This document shows positions 7,920-15,970 of a stretch of 64,000 bases of DNA, in pieces. The notes under the pieces were generated by a model. That model ran no database searches and was not told the DNA's origin. It saw nothing but the letters and a program-made list of their open reading frames with translations. Source of the DNA: an uncultured Collinsella sp. GTDB taxonomy: Bacteria; Actinomycetota; Coriobacteriia; Coriobacteriales; Coriobacteriaceae. The DNA is taken from positions 1 to 64,000 of the forward strand of contig CAUHHV010000003.1 in the NCBI GenBank assembly GCA_959606065.1, in the 5' to 3' direction. The stretch's first letter is position 1, and each line of letters starts with the position of its first letter. A program made the translations under genes and the position numbers.

Positions 7920-8584
7920 TAGTGCGCAAGAACCCAGTGGATGCCGCGCGCCATGCGCAGGTCGGTTTGGGCAAAGTGGTTGCCGGGGTTGAGCTCCAGC
8001 ATTGTTGGAATGTCACGCTCGATAAACAGCTCTTCCATCGCGCGCGTATCGTCGAGCACGTGCCGCATCATGCGGTTGGGCGTCTTGGTTTCCTTTTTGC
8101 CGAGTGACAGATAGACGGCCTGTGGGTTGCCGGCAAAAGGGGCCGTGCTGGCGCGATCGACAAAGTCGGGAAACCACAACGACCCCGATGCGCTTGCGGC
8201 GCGGCTAAAGGCGTCGGTTTGCCAGAGGGACCAGAGCGCGAAGAGGCCCGCGAGCGAGTAGCCGGCAATGCCGCGCCAGGTGGGCGGCTGAGGAAGCGAC
8301 GACTCGGCCTCTGGGATTATCCAGTTCAACAGCTCATCGAGAAATCCGGATGCCTGACCGCCAAAGGGCTCGGCATCGCGCACGGTTCCGTCGCATCCCC
8401 AGGGGCTCAGCTCGCGATTCCAGTTGAGGCTGCCAATGCCGACAAGCGTGAAGGGCGGGCAGTTGAGCTCTCGGCAGCGTTCATAAACCTCCGTGCCGTC
8501 GCCCATGACCACGGGAAGATAGATGACTGGTGCGCTTTCGGCATGCTGTGCATGAACGGTTATCTGCTTTTGATGCGCTTCCAT
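7919..8584 (-). CDS. Putative esterase, alpha/beta hydrolase fold
   Basis: A 221-residue hydrolase of the putative esterase (D-type, PF00756-like) group. The nucleophile elbow is GYSLAGLFAL near the middle; an acid is likely in the YLSLGKKETK region, and the catalytic His is in PGNHFAQTD near the C-terminus. No signal peptide is seen, so it is probably cytoplasmic. The family includes carbohydrate esterases and enterobactin-type esterases. The ATG at 8582-8584 was chosen over a Met 16 codons upstream, which has no better ribosome site. It is a single gene converging on uraA. The true ester substrate is unknown. Confidence 0.8.
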   Translation of the reverse strand: MEAHQKQITVHAQHAESAPVIYLPVVMGDGTEVYERCRELNCPPFTLVGIGSLNWNRELSPWGCDGTVRDAEPFGGQASGFLDELLNWIIPEAESSLPQPPTWRGIAGYSLAGLFALWSLWQTDAFSRAASASGSLWFPDFVDRASTAPFAGNPQAVYLSLGKKETKTPNRMMRHVLDDTRAMEELFIERDIPTMLELNPGNHFAQTDLRMARGIHWVLAH

Positions 8585-8698
8585 GACGGGCTTCTCTCGG
8601 CGTTGTGATATCGACGGCCCCCATTGTCGCACGCCGGCTCATGCAGGTTGGGCTAGACCAAAGACAATCTCGTGCATACCCTGCGGACGCATATGGAA

Positions 8699-8734
8699 AA
8701 CGCCACCGCCGGAGGGGAGCTCGGCGGTGGCGTT
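8699..8734 (-). terminator. Terminator of the first repeat surface protein
   Basis: A 12-bp stem (AACGCCACCGCC, 8699-8710, with 8723-8734) is followed on the minus strand by TTTCC. The same hairpin recurs at 10791-10826 after the paralogous gene, showing that the duplication carried it along. Confidence 0.8.
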
Positions 8735-8791
8735 GTTAAACGGTGCTGGGACTCGGGGCCTTCGCGGGAGCTGCCATGTGCGCAGAGGCGT

Positions 8792-10582
8792 CTAAGAGCG
8801 CTTGCGGCTCGCCATGGTGCCTGCGGCGATAGCGGCTGTTCCCGCAAGGACGGTTGCCACGATGGCCGCACCCGAGGTGTCGCCGGTTGCCGCGAGCACG
8901 CCGGTAGTCTTGGCTTTCGTGATTGAAGCCGCAACGGCCTTGGTCGGCTTTGAGCCCTCAGGCTTGGGGTTCTGCTTGGACTCCGCGGGCTTGCTTTCTG
9001 CGGGCTTGGTCTCGTCGGGCTTGGGGTCTTCCGGCTTGGCTACCTCGGGAGGTGCGATGACCATGCTCTTGGCGACAGCTTCGTTATAGGGGGAGTCGAT
9101 CACAGCGTCGCCCGTGCCGATGGCTTGGCCTGCCTCGTAGATGCCGTCACGGAGCTTGCGATAGTCAATGACCTTGCCGCCTTCGGGCGTCTGGATGGCG
9201 GCGTTCTCAATCTTGATGGTGCCGATTGTCTTGCCGTCAGCGCTCATGGCACGGGCAAAGATTGCCGCTGTATCTCCTTCGGCCGTTACCTTGCTGCGGA
9301 TGATCGAGATGACTGCGGGTGTGACGCCCTCGCTGGTCTGGGCGATGATGCCGATGTTCTCGCCTTGGGGCTCGGGGCTCGTCTCACCATCTTGGTTTTC
9401 GCTGTAGGGGATGGGGCCGTCGCCGTTCTCGACATAGCGGGCTATGGCCTTGACAACGGAGTCGCTGATGTAGATGTGGCCACCCTCCTCGTTGGGTCGA
9501 TCGTTTCTGGTGGAGAATGCAGCCGAAACCTCGCCTTCCGCAAACGCGTCCACGGTGGAGCCGTTCTTGACGACGATATCGTCTTGGTAGGTGAAGAGGG
9601 CAATGGCGCCACCGTATCTGCCTTTACTTGCGCGGACTGTCACGTTTGCATGATCGAGTGTGATGCCCTTGTGGGCATAGACGCCATATTCAACACCGTT
9701 TGCGTTGAGGGAGGCGTTTGTGGCTGCGAGGCTGCCCTTGGCCTCGACGGCGGCGTCTTTCTCGGAGCTCGCCTTGACCTGGCTGCCGTCCGAGATATTG
9801 ATGTTGCCGCCGCTCCAAATGGCCTCACCATCGGCTGAGCTTGCCTCGACTGTGCCGCCACCCTTGATGGTGAGGTTCTTGTCGGTTCCGATACCCTTGT
9901 CCTTGGTAGCCCTGGCGGTGACGGCCCCGCTGTCGTCAATCGTGATATTGCCGTTTGCCCTGATGCCATCCGATACGCCCGTGGCGTTGACGTTGCCCGA
10001 ACCTTTGATAGCGAGATCGCCCTCGGCGTCGATGGCATCAAATCCAGCGCTCGTGGCGTTGACGGATCCGGCTCCGTCGATGTTGATATTACCCGTGGAG
10101 AGGATAGCGTCCTCAGTAGATGTCACGCTGAGCGTGCTGCCCGCGTTGCCTTGGATATTGAGCTCGGCGTTCTCATTCTTGCCATGAGAAGCCTTGATGC
10201 CTTCGATCCAGTCGGCAGTGACGATGTTGTTTCCCGAGTAATTCACGTTGAGCTTGCCTGCGGCCTGGATCTCGCCGCCGTTATAGTTGTTGAGCTTCAA
10301 GTCGTCGGCGCCGTCCCACGACCAGGTGCCGGTCTCGTCGCCCGCCGCAGTGCCGGCGTTGTATTTGGTTTCGCCGACCTTGACCCATTCCGCCGCGAGC
10401 GAGACGCTCGGCATGAGCAGCGAGCTCGCCGTGAGCGCGCACACGGCGCCTACGACGATGCGGCGCGTCACGCGGCGCCAGCTGCCGTGCGCGAGTCCTA
10501 TGCGACGGCGAACGTCGGGTTCGGCAACATGGGTTCCGGCGGTAGTGTCATTGCGTTTGGGGGTCGTGAACAAGGCTGCCAT
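8792..10582 (-). CDS. Secreted, cell-wall-anchored repeat protein with carbohydrate-binding beta-helix features (paralogue 1)
   Basis: A 596-residue exported protein. A long basic N-region leads to RRIVVGAVCALTASSLLMPS and a likely cleavage after SVSLA. The body is a ladder of short repeats rich in Asn, Ser, Gly and Asp, such as GNINISDGSQVKASSEKDA, which fits a parallel beta-helix like the Cthe_2159-type polysaccharide-binding family. A Pro/Lys/Glu-rich spacer (PEDPKPDETKPAESKP) precedes LAATGD, a hydrophobic stretch and RKRS, which is a sortase-type wall anchor. The ATG at 10580-10582 has GGGAG upstream; the longer frame crosses the promoter region. The next gene upstream is a close paralogue with an almost identical signal peptide. 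It probably binds a host or dietary glycan; this is inferred. Confidence 0.82.
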   Translation of the reverse strand: MAALFTTPKRNDTTAGTHVAEPDVRRRIGLAHGSWRRVTRRIVVGAVCALTASSLLMPSVSLAAEWVKVGETKYNAGTAAGDETGTWSWDGADDLKLNNYNGGEIQAAGKLNVNYSGNNIVTADWIEGIKASHGKNENAELNIQGNAGSTLSVTSTEDAILSTGNINIDGAGSVNATSAGFDAIDAEGDLAIKGSGNVNATGVSDGIRANGNITIDDSGAVTARATKDKGIGTDKNLTIKGGGTVEASSADGEAIWSGGNINISDGSQVKASSEKDAAVEAKGSLAATNASLNANGVEYGVYAHKGITLDHANVTVRASKGRYGGAIALFTYQDDIVVKNGSTVDAFAEGEVSAAFSTRNDRPNEEGGHIYISDSVVKAIARYVENGDGPIPYSENQDGETSPEPQGENIGIIAQTSEGVTPAVISIIRSKVTAEGDTAAIFARAMSADGKTIGTIKIENAAIQTPEGGKVIDYRKLRDGIYEAGQAIGTGDAVIDSPYNEAVAKSMVIAPPEVAKPEDPKPDETKPAESKPAESKQNPKPEGSKPTKAVAASITKAKTTGVLAATGDTSGAAIVATVLAGTAAIAAGTMASRKRS

Positions 10583-10884
10583 GGTTGCTCCCGTTCTCAA
10601 AGGGCCTATACGGCTAGGTTCAGCGTATCTGCTGGATGTTGCCGGCGGTAGTGCCGTTTGGAGGGCAAAATGTCCAAAATCCGGAAGAGGAATAAGCTGC
10701 GCACCTACGCGTTGTCGGGCATTAATCACAAAGCGCGGAGCCGCCTGTTGCGACTCCGCTCGCGTGTGCACCATACGAGTGCAAACAGGAAACGCCACCG
10801 CCGGAGGGGGGCTCGGCGGTGGCGTTGCTAAACGGTGCGCGGACTAGGCGGCTTTAAAAGTGTCGGTTCGTGTATGAAGGGCGT
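10583..10884 (-). other. Intergenic region between the two duplicated surface genes
   Basis: These 302 bases hold the leader of paralogue 1, including an imperfect palindrome TTTGGA-N10-TCCAAA at 10657-10678. They also hold a decayed copy of the purine-permease terminator (GCGCGGAG arm near 10733-10760) and the terminator of paralogue 2 at 10791-10826. The TTTGGA-N10-TCCAAA element recurs at 12732-12753 at the matching distance before paralogue 2, so it may be a shared regulatory site. No further gene is seen. Confidence 0.7.
10791..10826 (-). terminator. Terminator of the second repeat surface protein
   Basis: The 12-bp stem AACGCCACCGCC (10791-10802) pairs with 10815-10826 and is followed by TTTCCTG on the minus strand. 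It is nearly identical to the hairpin at 8699-8734. Confidence 0.8.
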
Positions 10885-12657
10885 CTATGAGCGCTTGCGG
10901 CTCACCACGGCGCCCGCGGCGATGGCGGCTGTTCCCGCAAGGGCGGCTGCCACGATGGCTGCGCTCGAGGCGTCGCCGGTCGCTGCGAGTTTGCCGGCGA
11001 TCTTGGCTCCCGTGGCTGCAACTGCAACGGTCTTGGTTGTCTTCGCGCTCTTAGACTTGGAACCCGGCTTGGTCTCGCCGGGCTTTTCCCCGGGTTTGGT
11101 CTCTTCGGGAGGCGCGATGACCGTGCTCTTGGCGACAGCTTCGTTATAGGGGGAGTCGATCACAGCGTCGCCCGTGCCGATGGTTTGACCCACCACGTAG
11201 AAGATGCCGTCATCGAGTTCTTCCTTGTTGCGATAGCCAATGATCTTGCCGCCTTCAGGCGTCTGGATGGTGGCTCCTTCGATTTCGATGGTGCCAATCG
11301 CCTTACCATCCGCGCTCATGGCAAGGGCGAAGATTGCCGCCGTGTCTCCCTCGGCCGTGACCTTGCTGCGGAGAATCGAAATGGTTGCGGGCGTGATGCC
11401 CTCCTTGGTCTGAGCAAAGATGCCGATGTTCATGCCTCGGGGCTGAGGGTTAGTTTCGCCATCCTGGCCTGCACTGTAGTGGTCGGGGCCGTCGCCGCCG
11501 GTCTCGGCATAGCGGGCTATGGCCTTGACAACGGAGTCGCTGATGTAGATATGGCCACCCGCTTCGCCGGAGTAGAAATTACTGGTGGAGATTGCAACCG
11601 AGAACCTGCCTTCTGCGAGCGCATCCACAGTCGAGCCGTTCTTGATGACGATGTCGTCCTCATCGGTGAAGAGTGCGCTGACTTCCCCGCCATCTGAGCT
11701 TGCGCGGGCCGTCACGGTCGCGCCATCGAGCGTGATGCCCTTGTAGACATAGATGCCATACCCAACGCCACTTGCGTTGAGGGAAGCGTTCGTGACCGTG
11801 AGGCTGTTTTTACCGTCGATGGCGGCGTCTTCCTCGGAACTTGCCTTGACCTGGCTGCCATCCGAGATCTCGATGTTGCCGTCGGCCCAAATCGCATTGT
11901 CTTTGATAGAGCTTGCCTCTACCTTGCCGCCGCCCTTTATGATGAGGTTCTCGTTAGCATCGATACCCTGATCCTCGGTGGCCTTGGCGGTGACGGTTCC
12001 GCTGTTGTCGATCGTGATGTTGCCGTCGGCCCTGATGCCATCCGAATCGCCCGTGGCGTTAACGTTTCCCGAGCCCTTGATGGTGACATCGCCCCCGGCA
12101 TCGATGGCATCGTGCTCGGTGCTCGTGGCGTTGACAGTGCCAGCGCCGTCGATGTTGATGTTGCCGACGGAAGTGATGGCGTCACGAGAAGATGCCACGT
12201 TGAGCGTGCTGGACGCGTCGCCCTGAATATTAAGCTCGGCGTTCTCGTTCGCGCCATCCTTAACCTTGATGCCGCGGCCGTCGTCGTTAGTGACGGTGTT
12301 GTTGCCCTCGTAGCTCACGTTGAGCTTGCCCGCTGCCTCGATCGCACCGCCGTTGTAGCCGTTGAGCTTCATATCATCGGCGCCGTCCCATGACCAGGTG
12401 CCGGCGGCGTCTCCCGCGGGCCCCGCGGCCGCTTCGTGGCGGACGCCATCGACGTCCACCCACTCCGCCGCGAGCGAGACGCTCGGCATGAGCAGCGAGC
12501 TTACCGTAAGCGCGCACACGGCACCCACGACGATGCGGCGCGTCACGCGGCGCCAGCTGCTGTGCGCGAGTCCTATGCGACGGCGAACGTCGGGCTCGAC
12601 AAAATGGGCTCCAGAGGTTTTGTCATTGCGCTTGGGGGTCGTGAACAAGGCGGCCAT
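10885..12657 (-). CDS. Secreted, cell-wall-anchored repeat protein with carbohydrate-binding beta-helix features (paralogue 2)
   Basis: A 590-residue paralogue of the next gene downstream. It shares the signal region (MAALFTTPKRND, then RRIVVGAVCALTVSSLLMPS), the TWSWDGADD start of the mature protein, the ladder of NINIDGAGTVNATS-type repeats and the C-terminal LAATGDASSAAIV anchor with RKRS. The Pro-rich spacer is shorter and Lys/Gly-rich (PGEKPGETKPG). Differences cluster in the exposed positions of the repeats, as expected when two copies diverge in ligand specificity. The ATG at 12655-12657 follows GATGGGAG. The two genes, their leaders and their terminators form a tandem duplication of about 2.1 kb. 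Confidence 0.82.
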   Translation of the reverse strand: MAALFTTPKRNDKTSGAHFVEPDVRRRIGLAHSSWRRVTRRIVVGAVCALTVSSLLMPSVSLAAEWVDVDGVRHEAAAGPAGDAAGTWSWDGADDMKLNGYNGGAIEAAGKLNVSYEGNNTVTNDDGRGIKVKDGANENAELNIQGDASSTLNVASSRDAITSVGNINIDGAGTVNATSTEHDAIDAGGDVTIKGSGNVNATGDSDGIRADGNITIDNSGTVTAKATEDQGIDANENLIIKGGGKVEASSIKDNAIWADGNIEISDGSQVKASSEEDAAIDGKNSLTVTNASLNASGVGYGIYVYKGITLDGATVTARASSDGGEVSALFTDEDDIVIKNGSTVDALAEGRFSVAISTSNFYSGEAGGHIYISDSVVKAIARYAETGGDGPDHYSAGQDGETNPQPRGMNIGIFAQTKEGITPATISILRSKVTAEGDTAAIFALAMSADGKAIGTIEIEGATIQTPEGGKIIGYRNKEELDDGIFYVVGQTIGTGDAVIDSPYNEAVAKSTVIAPPEETKPGEKPGETKPGSKSKSAKTTKTVAVAATGAKIAGKLAATGDASSAAIVAAALAGTAAIAAGAVVSRKRS

Positions 12658-12731
12658 GGCTACTCCCATCCTCATAGGGCCTATGCGATTACGCCCAGCA
12701 TATCTGCAGGATGTAGCCGGCGGTAGTGCCG

Positions 12732-12753
12732 TTTGGAGGGCAAAATGTCCAAA
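12732..12753 (-). promoter_or_regulatory. Conserved palindrome upstream of paralogue 2
   Basis: TTTGGA at 12732-12737 and TCCAAA at 12748-12753 are 10 bases apart. The same sequence lies at 10657-10678 before paralogue 1. Conservation of this block inside otherwise drifting leaders suggests a binding site, but no partner regulator is identified. Confidence 0.4.
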
Positions 12754-12800
12754 ACTCGGGAAGCAATACATCGCGCGTCCGTGCGTTGCCTGGCTTTAAA

Positions 12801-12835
12801 AGAAAAGCGCGGAGCCGCTCGATGCGACTCCGCGC
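12801..12835 (-). terminator. Terminator upstream of the duplicated surface genes
   Basis: The GCGCGGAG arm at 12807-12814 pairs with CTCCGCGC at 12828-12835, with extra inner pairs, and is followed on the minus strand by TTTTCTTTT. It ends the purine-permease transcript. A worn copy lies at about 10733-10760. Confidence 0.8.
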
Positions 12836-12865
12836 CTTGTTGTTTTGCTTTAGCAGACTATGCTG

Positions 12866-14179
12866 TTACGCTACGAAGAAGTAGACGAGGAAGGCAAGGG
12901 CTGCGATCCACATGAGCGGCTTGATCTTGGAGGCCTCGCCCTTAAAGAGCGCGACGATCACGTAGGCGATAAAGCCCAGGCCAATGCCGGCGGAGATGGA
13001 GTAGGTGAAGGGCACGCCGGCGACAATCATGAACGCCGGGAAGCCCTGCGACACGTCGGACCAGTCGATCTCGGAGGCCTCGCTCATCATGAGGTAGCCG
13101 ACGTAGACCAGAGCACCGCAGGTGGCGGCACTGGAAACGATGGTGACGATGGGGGAGAAGAACGCGGCGAGAATGAACAGCACGCCGGTGGTGACGGAGG
13201 TGAGGCCCGTGCGACCACCGTCGGCAGCGCCAGAGGTGGACTCGACGAAGGTAGTGATGGAGGAGACGCCCATAAAGCCACCGGCAGCAGCGGCCACGGA
13301 GTCGACGACCAGGATGGGACGGATGTCCTCGACATTGCCGTCCTCGGTCAAGAACTCGCCCTGCTTGGCGACGGCCATCGCGGTGCCCATGGTGTCGAAG
13401 AAGTCGCTCATGAGCAGCGAGAAGGCAACGACGAGCAGCATCGGGTCGGTCAGGACCTTCACGATGGCAAGGTTGCCGTCGGCAGTGCTGGCAAACGGGG
13501 CGCCGAAGGTCGAGAAGTCGAGCGGTGCGATGAGGCCCTCGGGCGCATGGGTGACGCCCAGCGGGATTCCGGCGATAACGGCGACGATGATGCCGATGAG
13601 CAGCGAGCCCGGCACGTTGCGGGAAGCCAGGGCAACCGTCACGACGATGGAGATGATGCCGACGATAAAGGTGGGGGAGGCGATGTCGCCCAGGCCGACG
13701 AGCGTACCGGCGCCAGCGGTGATGATGCCGGCGTCGCACAGGCCGATCATGGCGATAAACAGGCCCAGACCCACCGAGATGGCGTGGCGCAGGACCACGG
13801 GGATGGCGTCCATGATGGCCTCGCGCAGGCCGCAAAGGACGAGCAGCAAGATGACGACGCCCTCGAGGAAGATAACGCTCATGGCCACGTGCCAGTCGCC
13901 GCCGCACATGGTGGTGGCGATGCCCGCAATCATGGCGTTGATGCCCAGACCCGACGCACAGGCGAGCGGGCGGTTGGCGAAGATGCCCATGCAGATGGTC
14001 ATGATGCCGGCGCCCAGGCAGGTGGCGCAGGCGAGCGCTCCCGCATCGATGCCAGCGCCCGAGAGCACTGCGGGGTTGACGGCGATGATGTAGGCCATCG
14101 CCAGGAATGTTGTCAGTCCAGCGCGAAGTTCGGTCCCGATTGTGGACTTGCGCTCACTGACGTGAAAAAGTTCGTCCAT
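12866..14179 (-). CDS. Purine (adenine/guanine/hypoxanthine) permease, AzgA-like NCS2 family
   Basis: A 437-residue proton symporter for purine bases. Family marks are STIGTELRAGLTTFLAMAYIIAVNP near the N-terminus, the ACASGLGINAMIA motif, the central DFFDTMGTAMAVA motif with the substrate Asp, and SSITTFVESTSGAADGGRTGL near the end, all standard for AzgA/PbuG/PbuO proteins. Twelve or more membrane helices are expected. The ATG at 14177-14179 follows GGAAAGGGT; a further Met 15 codons upstream lacks a ribosome site. A purine riboswitch was looked for in the leader and not recognised. Which purine is preferred cannot be told from sequence alone. Confidence 0.92.
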   Translation of the reverse strand: MDELFHVSERKSTIGTELRAGLTTFLAMAYIIAVNPAVLSGAGIDAGALACATCLGAGIMTICMGIFANRPLACASGLGINAMIAGIATTMCGGDWHVAMSVIFLEGVVILLLVLCGLREAIMDAIPVVLRHAISVGLGLFIAMIGLCDAGIITAGAGTLVGLGDIASPTFIVGIISIVVTVALASRNVPGSLLIGIIVAVIAGIPLGVTHAPEGLIAPLDFSTFGAPFASTADGNLAIVKVLTDPMLLVVAFSLLMSDFFDTMGTAMAVAKQGEFLTEDGNVEDIRPILVVDSVAAAAGGFMGVSSITTFVESTSGAADGGRTGLTSVTTGVLFILAAFFSPIVTIVSSAATCGALVYVGYLMMSEASEIDWSDVSQGFPAFMIVAGVPFTYSISAGIGLGFIAYVIVALFKGEASKIKPLMWIAALAFLVYFFVA

Positions 14180-14372
14180 GCATACCCTTTCCTTGTTCGG
14201 CCCCGAGTTTAGGCCGATTGACACGAACTCACTTACTATATCGTCTTTGTGAAGTTGGTGTTCCTCACATGTTGATGTTCGGCGGTTTGTAACGGACGGG
14301 CGGTATCTTTCGCATGAAATTGTGTAGGTACCGTATACTTAAGCGGTTACAACGACCCCTATGGAGGAACGT

Positions 14373-14792
14373 ATGATTAAAGAGCTCTGCCGCGACGAGG
14401 CTATCCTGTCTCAGCGTTGCGAGGTTGCGACTGTCGAGGACGAATCGGTCGCTCAGGATCTGATTGATACCATCAAGTCGCTCGATGATGCCGGCTGCTT
14501 GGCCGCCAATCAGATTGGCGTTACCAAGAAGGTCTGCGTCTACCTGGACGATGCCGGCGAGCCCCACGTGCTCTACAACCCCCGTCTGGTGTTTGGCCTG
14601 GGCGCCAGCAAGATGGAGGAGAGCTGCCTGACGCACGAGGAGGTCACCAAGTCCACGCGCTACATCAAGTGCAAGGTTGCCTTTGACCAGATCGTCGACG
14701 GCAAGATGAAGGAGTGCCGCCGCGACTACGCGGGCTTTGAGGCACAAATGATCCAGCATATGATCGATCACTGTCTTGGAAAGTTGGTCTAA
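14373..14792 (+). CDS. Peptide deformylase-like protein lacking the catalytic glutamate
   Basis: A 139-residue protein of the peptide deformylase fold. Motif 1 is AGCLAANQIGV (Gln47 kept) and motif 2 is EESCLT (metal-ligand Cys85 kept). Motif 3, normally HExxH, reads H129-M-I-D-H133. The two metal-binding His remain but the general-base Glu is replaced by Met, so normal deformylase activity is doubtful. The ATG at 14373 follows GGAGG 5 bases upstream; the ATG at 14361 contains that ribosome site and is rejected. A TATACT -10 lies at 14334-14339. A second deformylase with an intact HEIDH is encoded at 28323-28733, so this copy may have been freed for another job. It could bind a metal or formyl-peptide without cutting, or act on another substrate. 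Confidence 0.85.
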   Translation: MIKELCRDEAILSQRCEVATVEDESVAQDLIDTIKSLDDAGCLAANQIGVTKKVCVYLDDAGEPHVLYNPRLVFGLGASKMEESCLTHEEVTKSTRYIKCKVAFDQIVDGKMKECRRDYAGFEAQMIQHMIDHCLGKLV

Positions 14793-14823
14793 GGGGACCA
14801 AAGCACCGCACCTCGTCGTTTTT

Positions 14824-14863
14824 AGTCCGGGTATGACATTGTTGTCATGTCCGGACTTTTTTG
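14824..14863 (+). terminator. Terminator after the deformylase-like gene
   Basis: AGTCCGG (14824-14830) pairs with CCGGACT (14851-14857), with the inner ATGACA/TGTCAT stem, and is followed by TTTTTTG. It is a strong intrinsic terminator. Confidence 0.9.
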
Positions 14864-14923
14864 TTTAGCGCTCCTTTGTTTGGTGACAATGACCTTAGTA
14901 AGAATATTGAGCTAGGAGGCGCT

Positions 14924-15889
14924 ATGTGCACGAGCATTCGATTTACCGATAATTCTGGCCACATGTATCTAGGCCGCAACCTCGACTGGAGCTTTGACTA
15001 CGGTCAACAGGTTCGCGTGATGCCGCGCGGGTTTCATATTCCGTATTCGTTTATCGACGACGCGACAGCGGCACACGCGGTGATCGGTATGTGCATCGAT
15101 TACAAGAACTACCCTATGTTTTTCGACTGTGGTAACGATGCGGGTCTGGCTGTGGCGGGGCTCAACTTTCCCGGCTATGCCGAGTATGCCGAGGGCCCGG
15201 TTGATGGAAAGACCAATATCGCGGCCTATGAGTTTCCCCTGTGGGTGGCAGCGACGTTCTCGACGGTCGACAAGGTCGAGGCTGCGCTGCGCGATACGGT
15301 GATTGTCGCCAAATCTGCAGGAGAGGGGCTGGGCGTGTCGCTGCTCCATTGGATTATCGGCGACAGCCAGCGCAGCATCGTGGTCGAGATGATGGCTGAC
15401 GGCCTGCATGTATACGACGATCCGGTCGACACCCTTGCCAACCAGCCGACCTTCCCGTGGCACATGGAAAACCTGCGCACCTATATCACCGCCACAAGCG
15501 ATTTTCCGCAGACGGCGACATGGCGTGGCGCCGAGCTTAAGCCCTATGGAGCCGGTGCCGGCATGCGCGGCATTCCGGGCGATTGCTATTCGCCGAGCCG
15601 TTTTGTAAAGGCGGCGTACCTCAATGCCAATTACCCGCAAAAGGAGAGCGAGACCGAAAACGTCGTTCGCATGTTCCGCTCGCTCGAGGGCGTGGTGATG
15701 ATCGAGGGAGCGTCCAGGATGGGCGATGGCAAGTTCGAGAAGACTATCTACACCGGATGCTTTAGCGCGCGCACGGGCAATTATTACTACGCGATGTATG
15801 GGGATCCGTCGATTCGCTACGTGAGCCTGATGGATGCCGAGGGCGCGAGCCCCGATAGGCTCGTGGTTCCCGAGCCGCGCCGTTCGTAG
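14924..15889 (+). CDS. bsh: Choloylglycine hydrolase family protein (bile salt hydrolase or penicillin acylase-like)
   Basis: A 321-residue Ntn-hydrolase that cleaves an amide bond, most likely removing glycine or taurine from conjugated bile salts. Catalytic residues fall at the canonical places: Cys2 (exposed after Met removal), Arg18 and Asp21 in LGRNLDW, Asn81 in AGLNFPG, the later Asn in LANQPTF, and Arg in YSPSRFVKAA. There is no signal peptide, as usual for cytoplasmic bile salt hydrolases. The ATG at 14924 follows CTAGGAGG; an earlier start would add residues before Cys2 and block self-activation. A TTGTTT/GACAAT promoter with 18-base spacing (14861-14890) is possible. Penicillin V acylase or N-acyl-homoserine lactone activity cannot be excluded. 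Confidence 0.88.
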   Translation: MCTSIRFTDNSGHMYLGRNLDWSFDYGQQVRVMPRGFHIPYSFIDDATAAHAVIGMCIDYKNYPMFFDCGNDAGLAVAGLNFPGYAEYAEGPVDGKTNIAAYEFPLWVAATFSTVDKVEAALRDTVIVAKSAGEGLGVSLLHWIIGDSQRSIVVEMMADGLHVYDDPVDTLANQPTFPWHMENLRTYITATSDFPQTATWRGAELKPYGAGAGMRGIPGDCYSPSRFVKAAYLNANYPQKESETENVVRMFRSLEGVVMIEGASRMGDGKFEKTIYTGCFSARTGNYYYAMYGDPSIRYVSLMDAEGASPDRLVVPEPRRS

Positions 15890-15912
15890 CTCACTGGTCC
15901 GTTGCGACATAA

Positions 15913-15948
15913 AACGGCCTCGCACCTCTTATGAGATGCGAGGCCGTT
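15913..15948. terminator. Bidirectional terminator between bsh and kup
   Basis: AACGGCCTCGCA at 15913-15924 pairs with the arm ending at 15948. The stem is GC-rich, with an A run on the left side and TTGT on the right. It lies between two converging genes. Confidence 0.75.
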
Positions 15949-15970
15949 GTCGTCAATGGCTGGTGGCGTG

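Noticed and set aside
10583..10884. Extra protein-coding sequence between the two surface protein genes
   Set aside because: Frames here are parts of leaders and terminators duplicated with the genes; no ribosome site or conserved product.
12860..14212. Long plus-strand open frame opposite the purine permease
   Set aside because: It is a low-complexity His/Asp/Gly shadow of the permease gene caused by high GC; the minus-strand product has all AzgA family motifs.
14180..14372. Purine riboswitch before the purine permease
   Set aside because: The conserved loop sequences of the purine aptamer were not found on the minus strand of the spacer.
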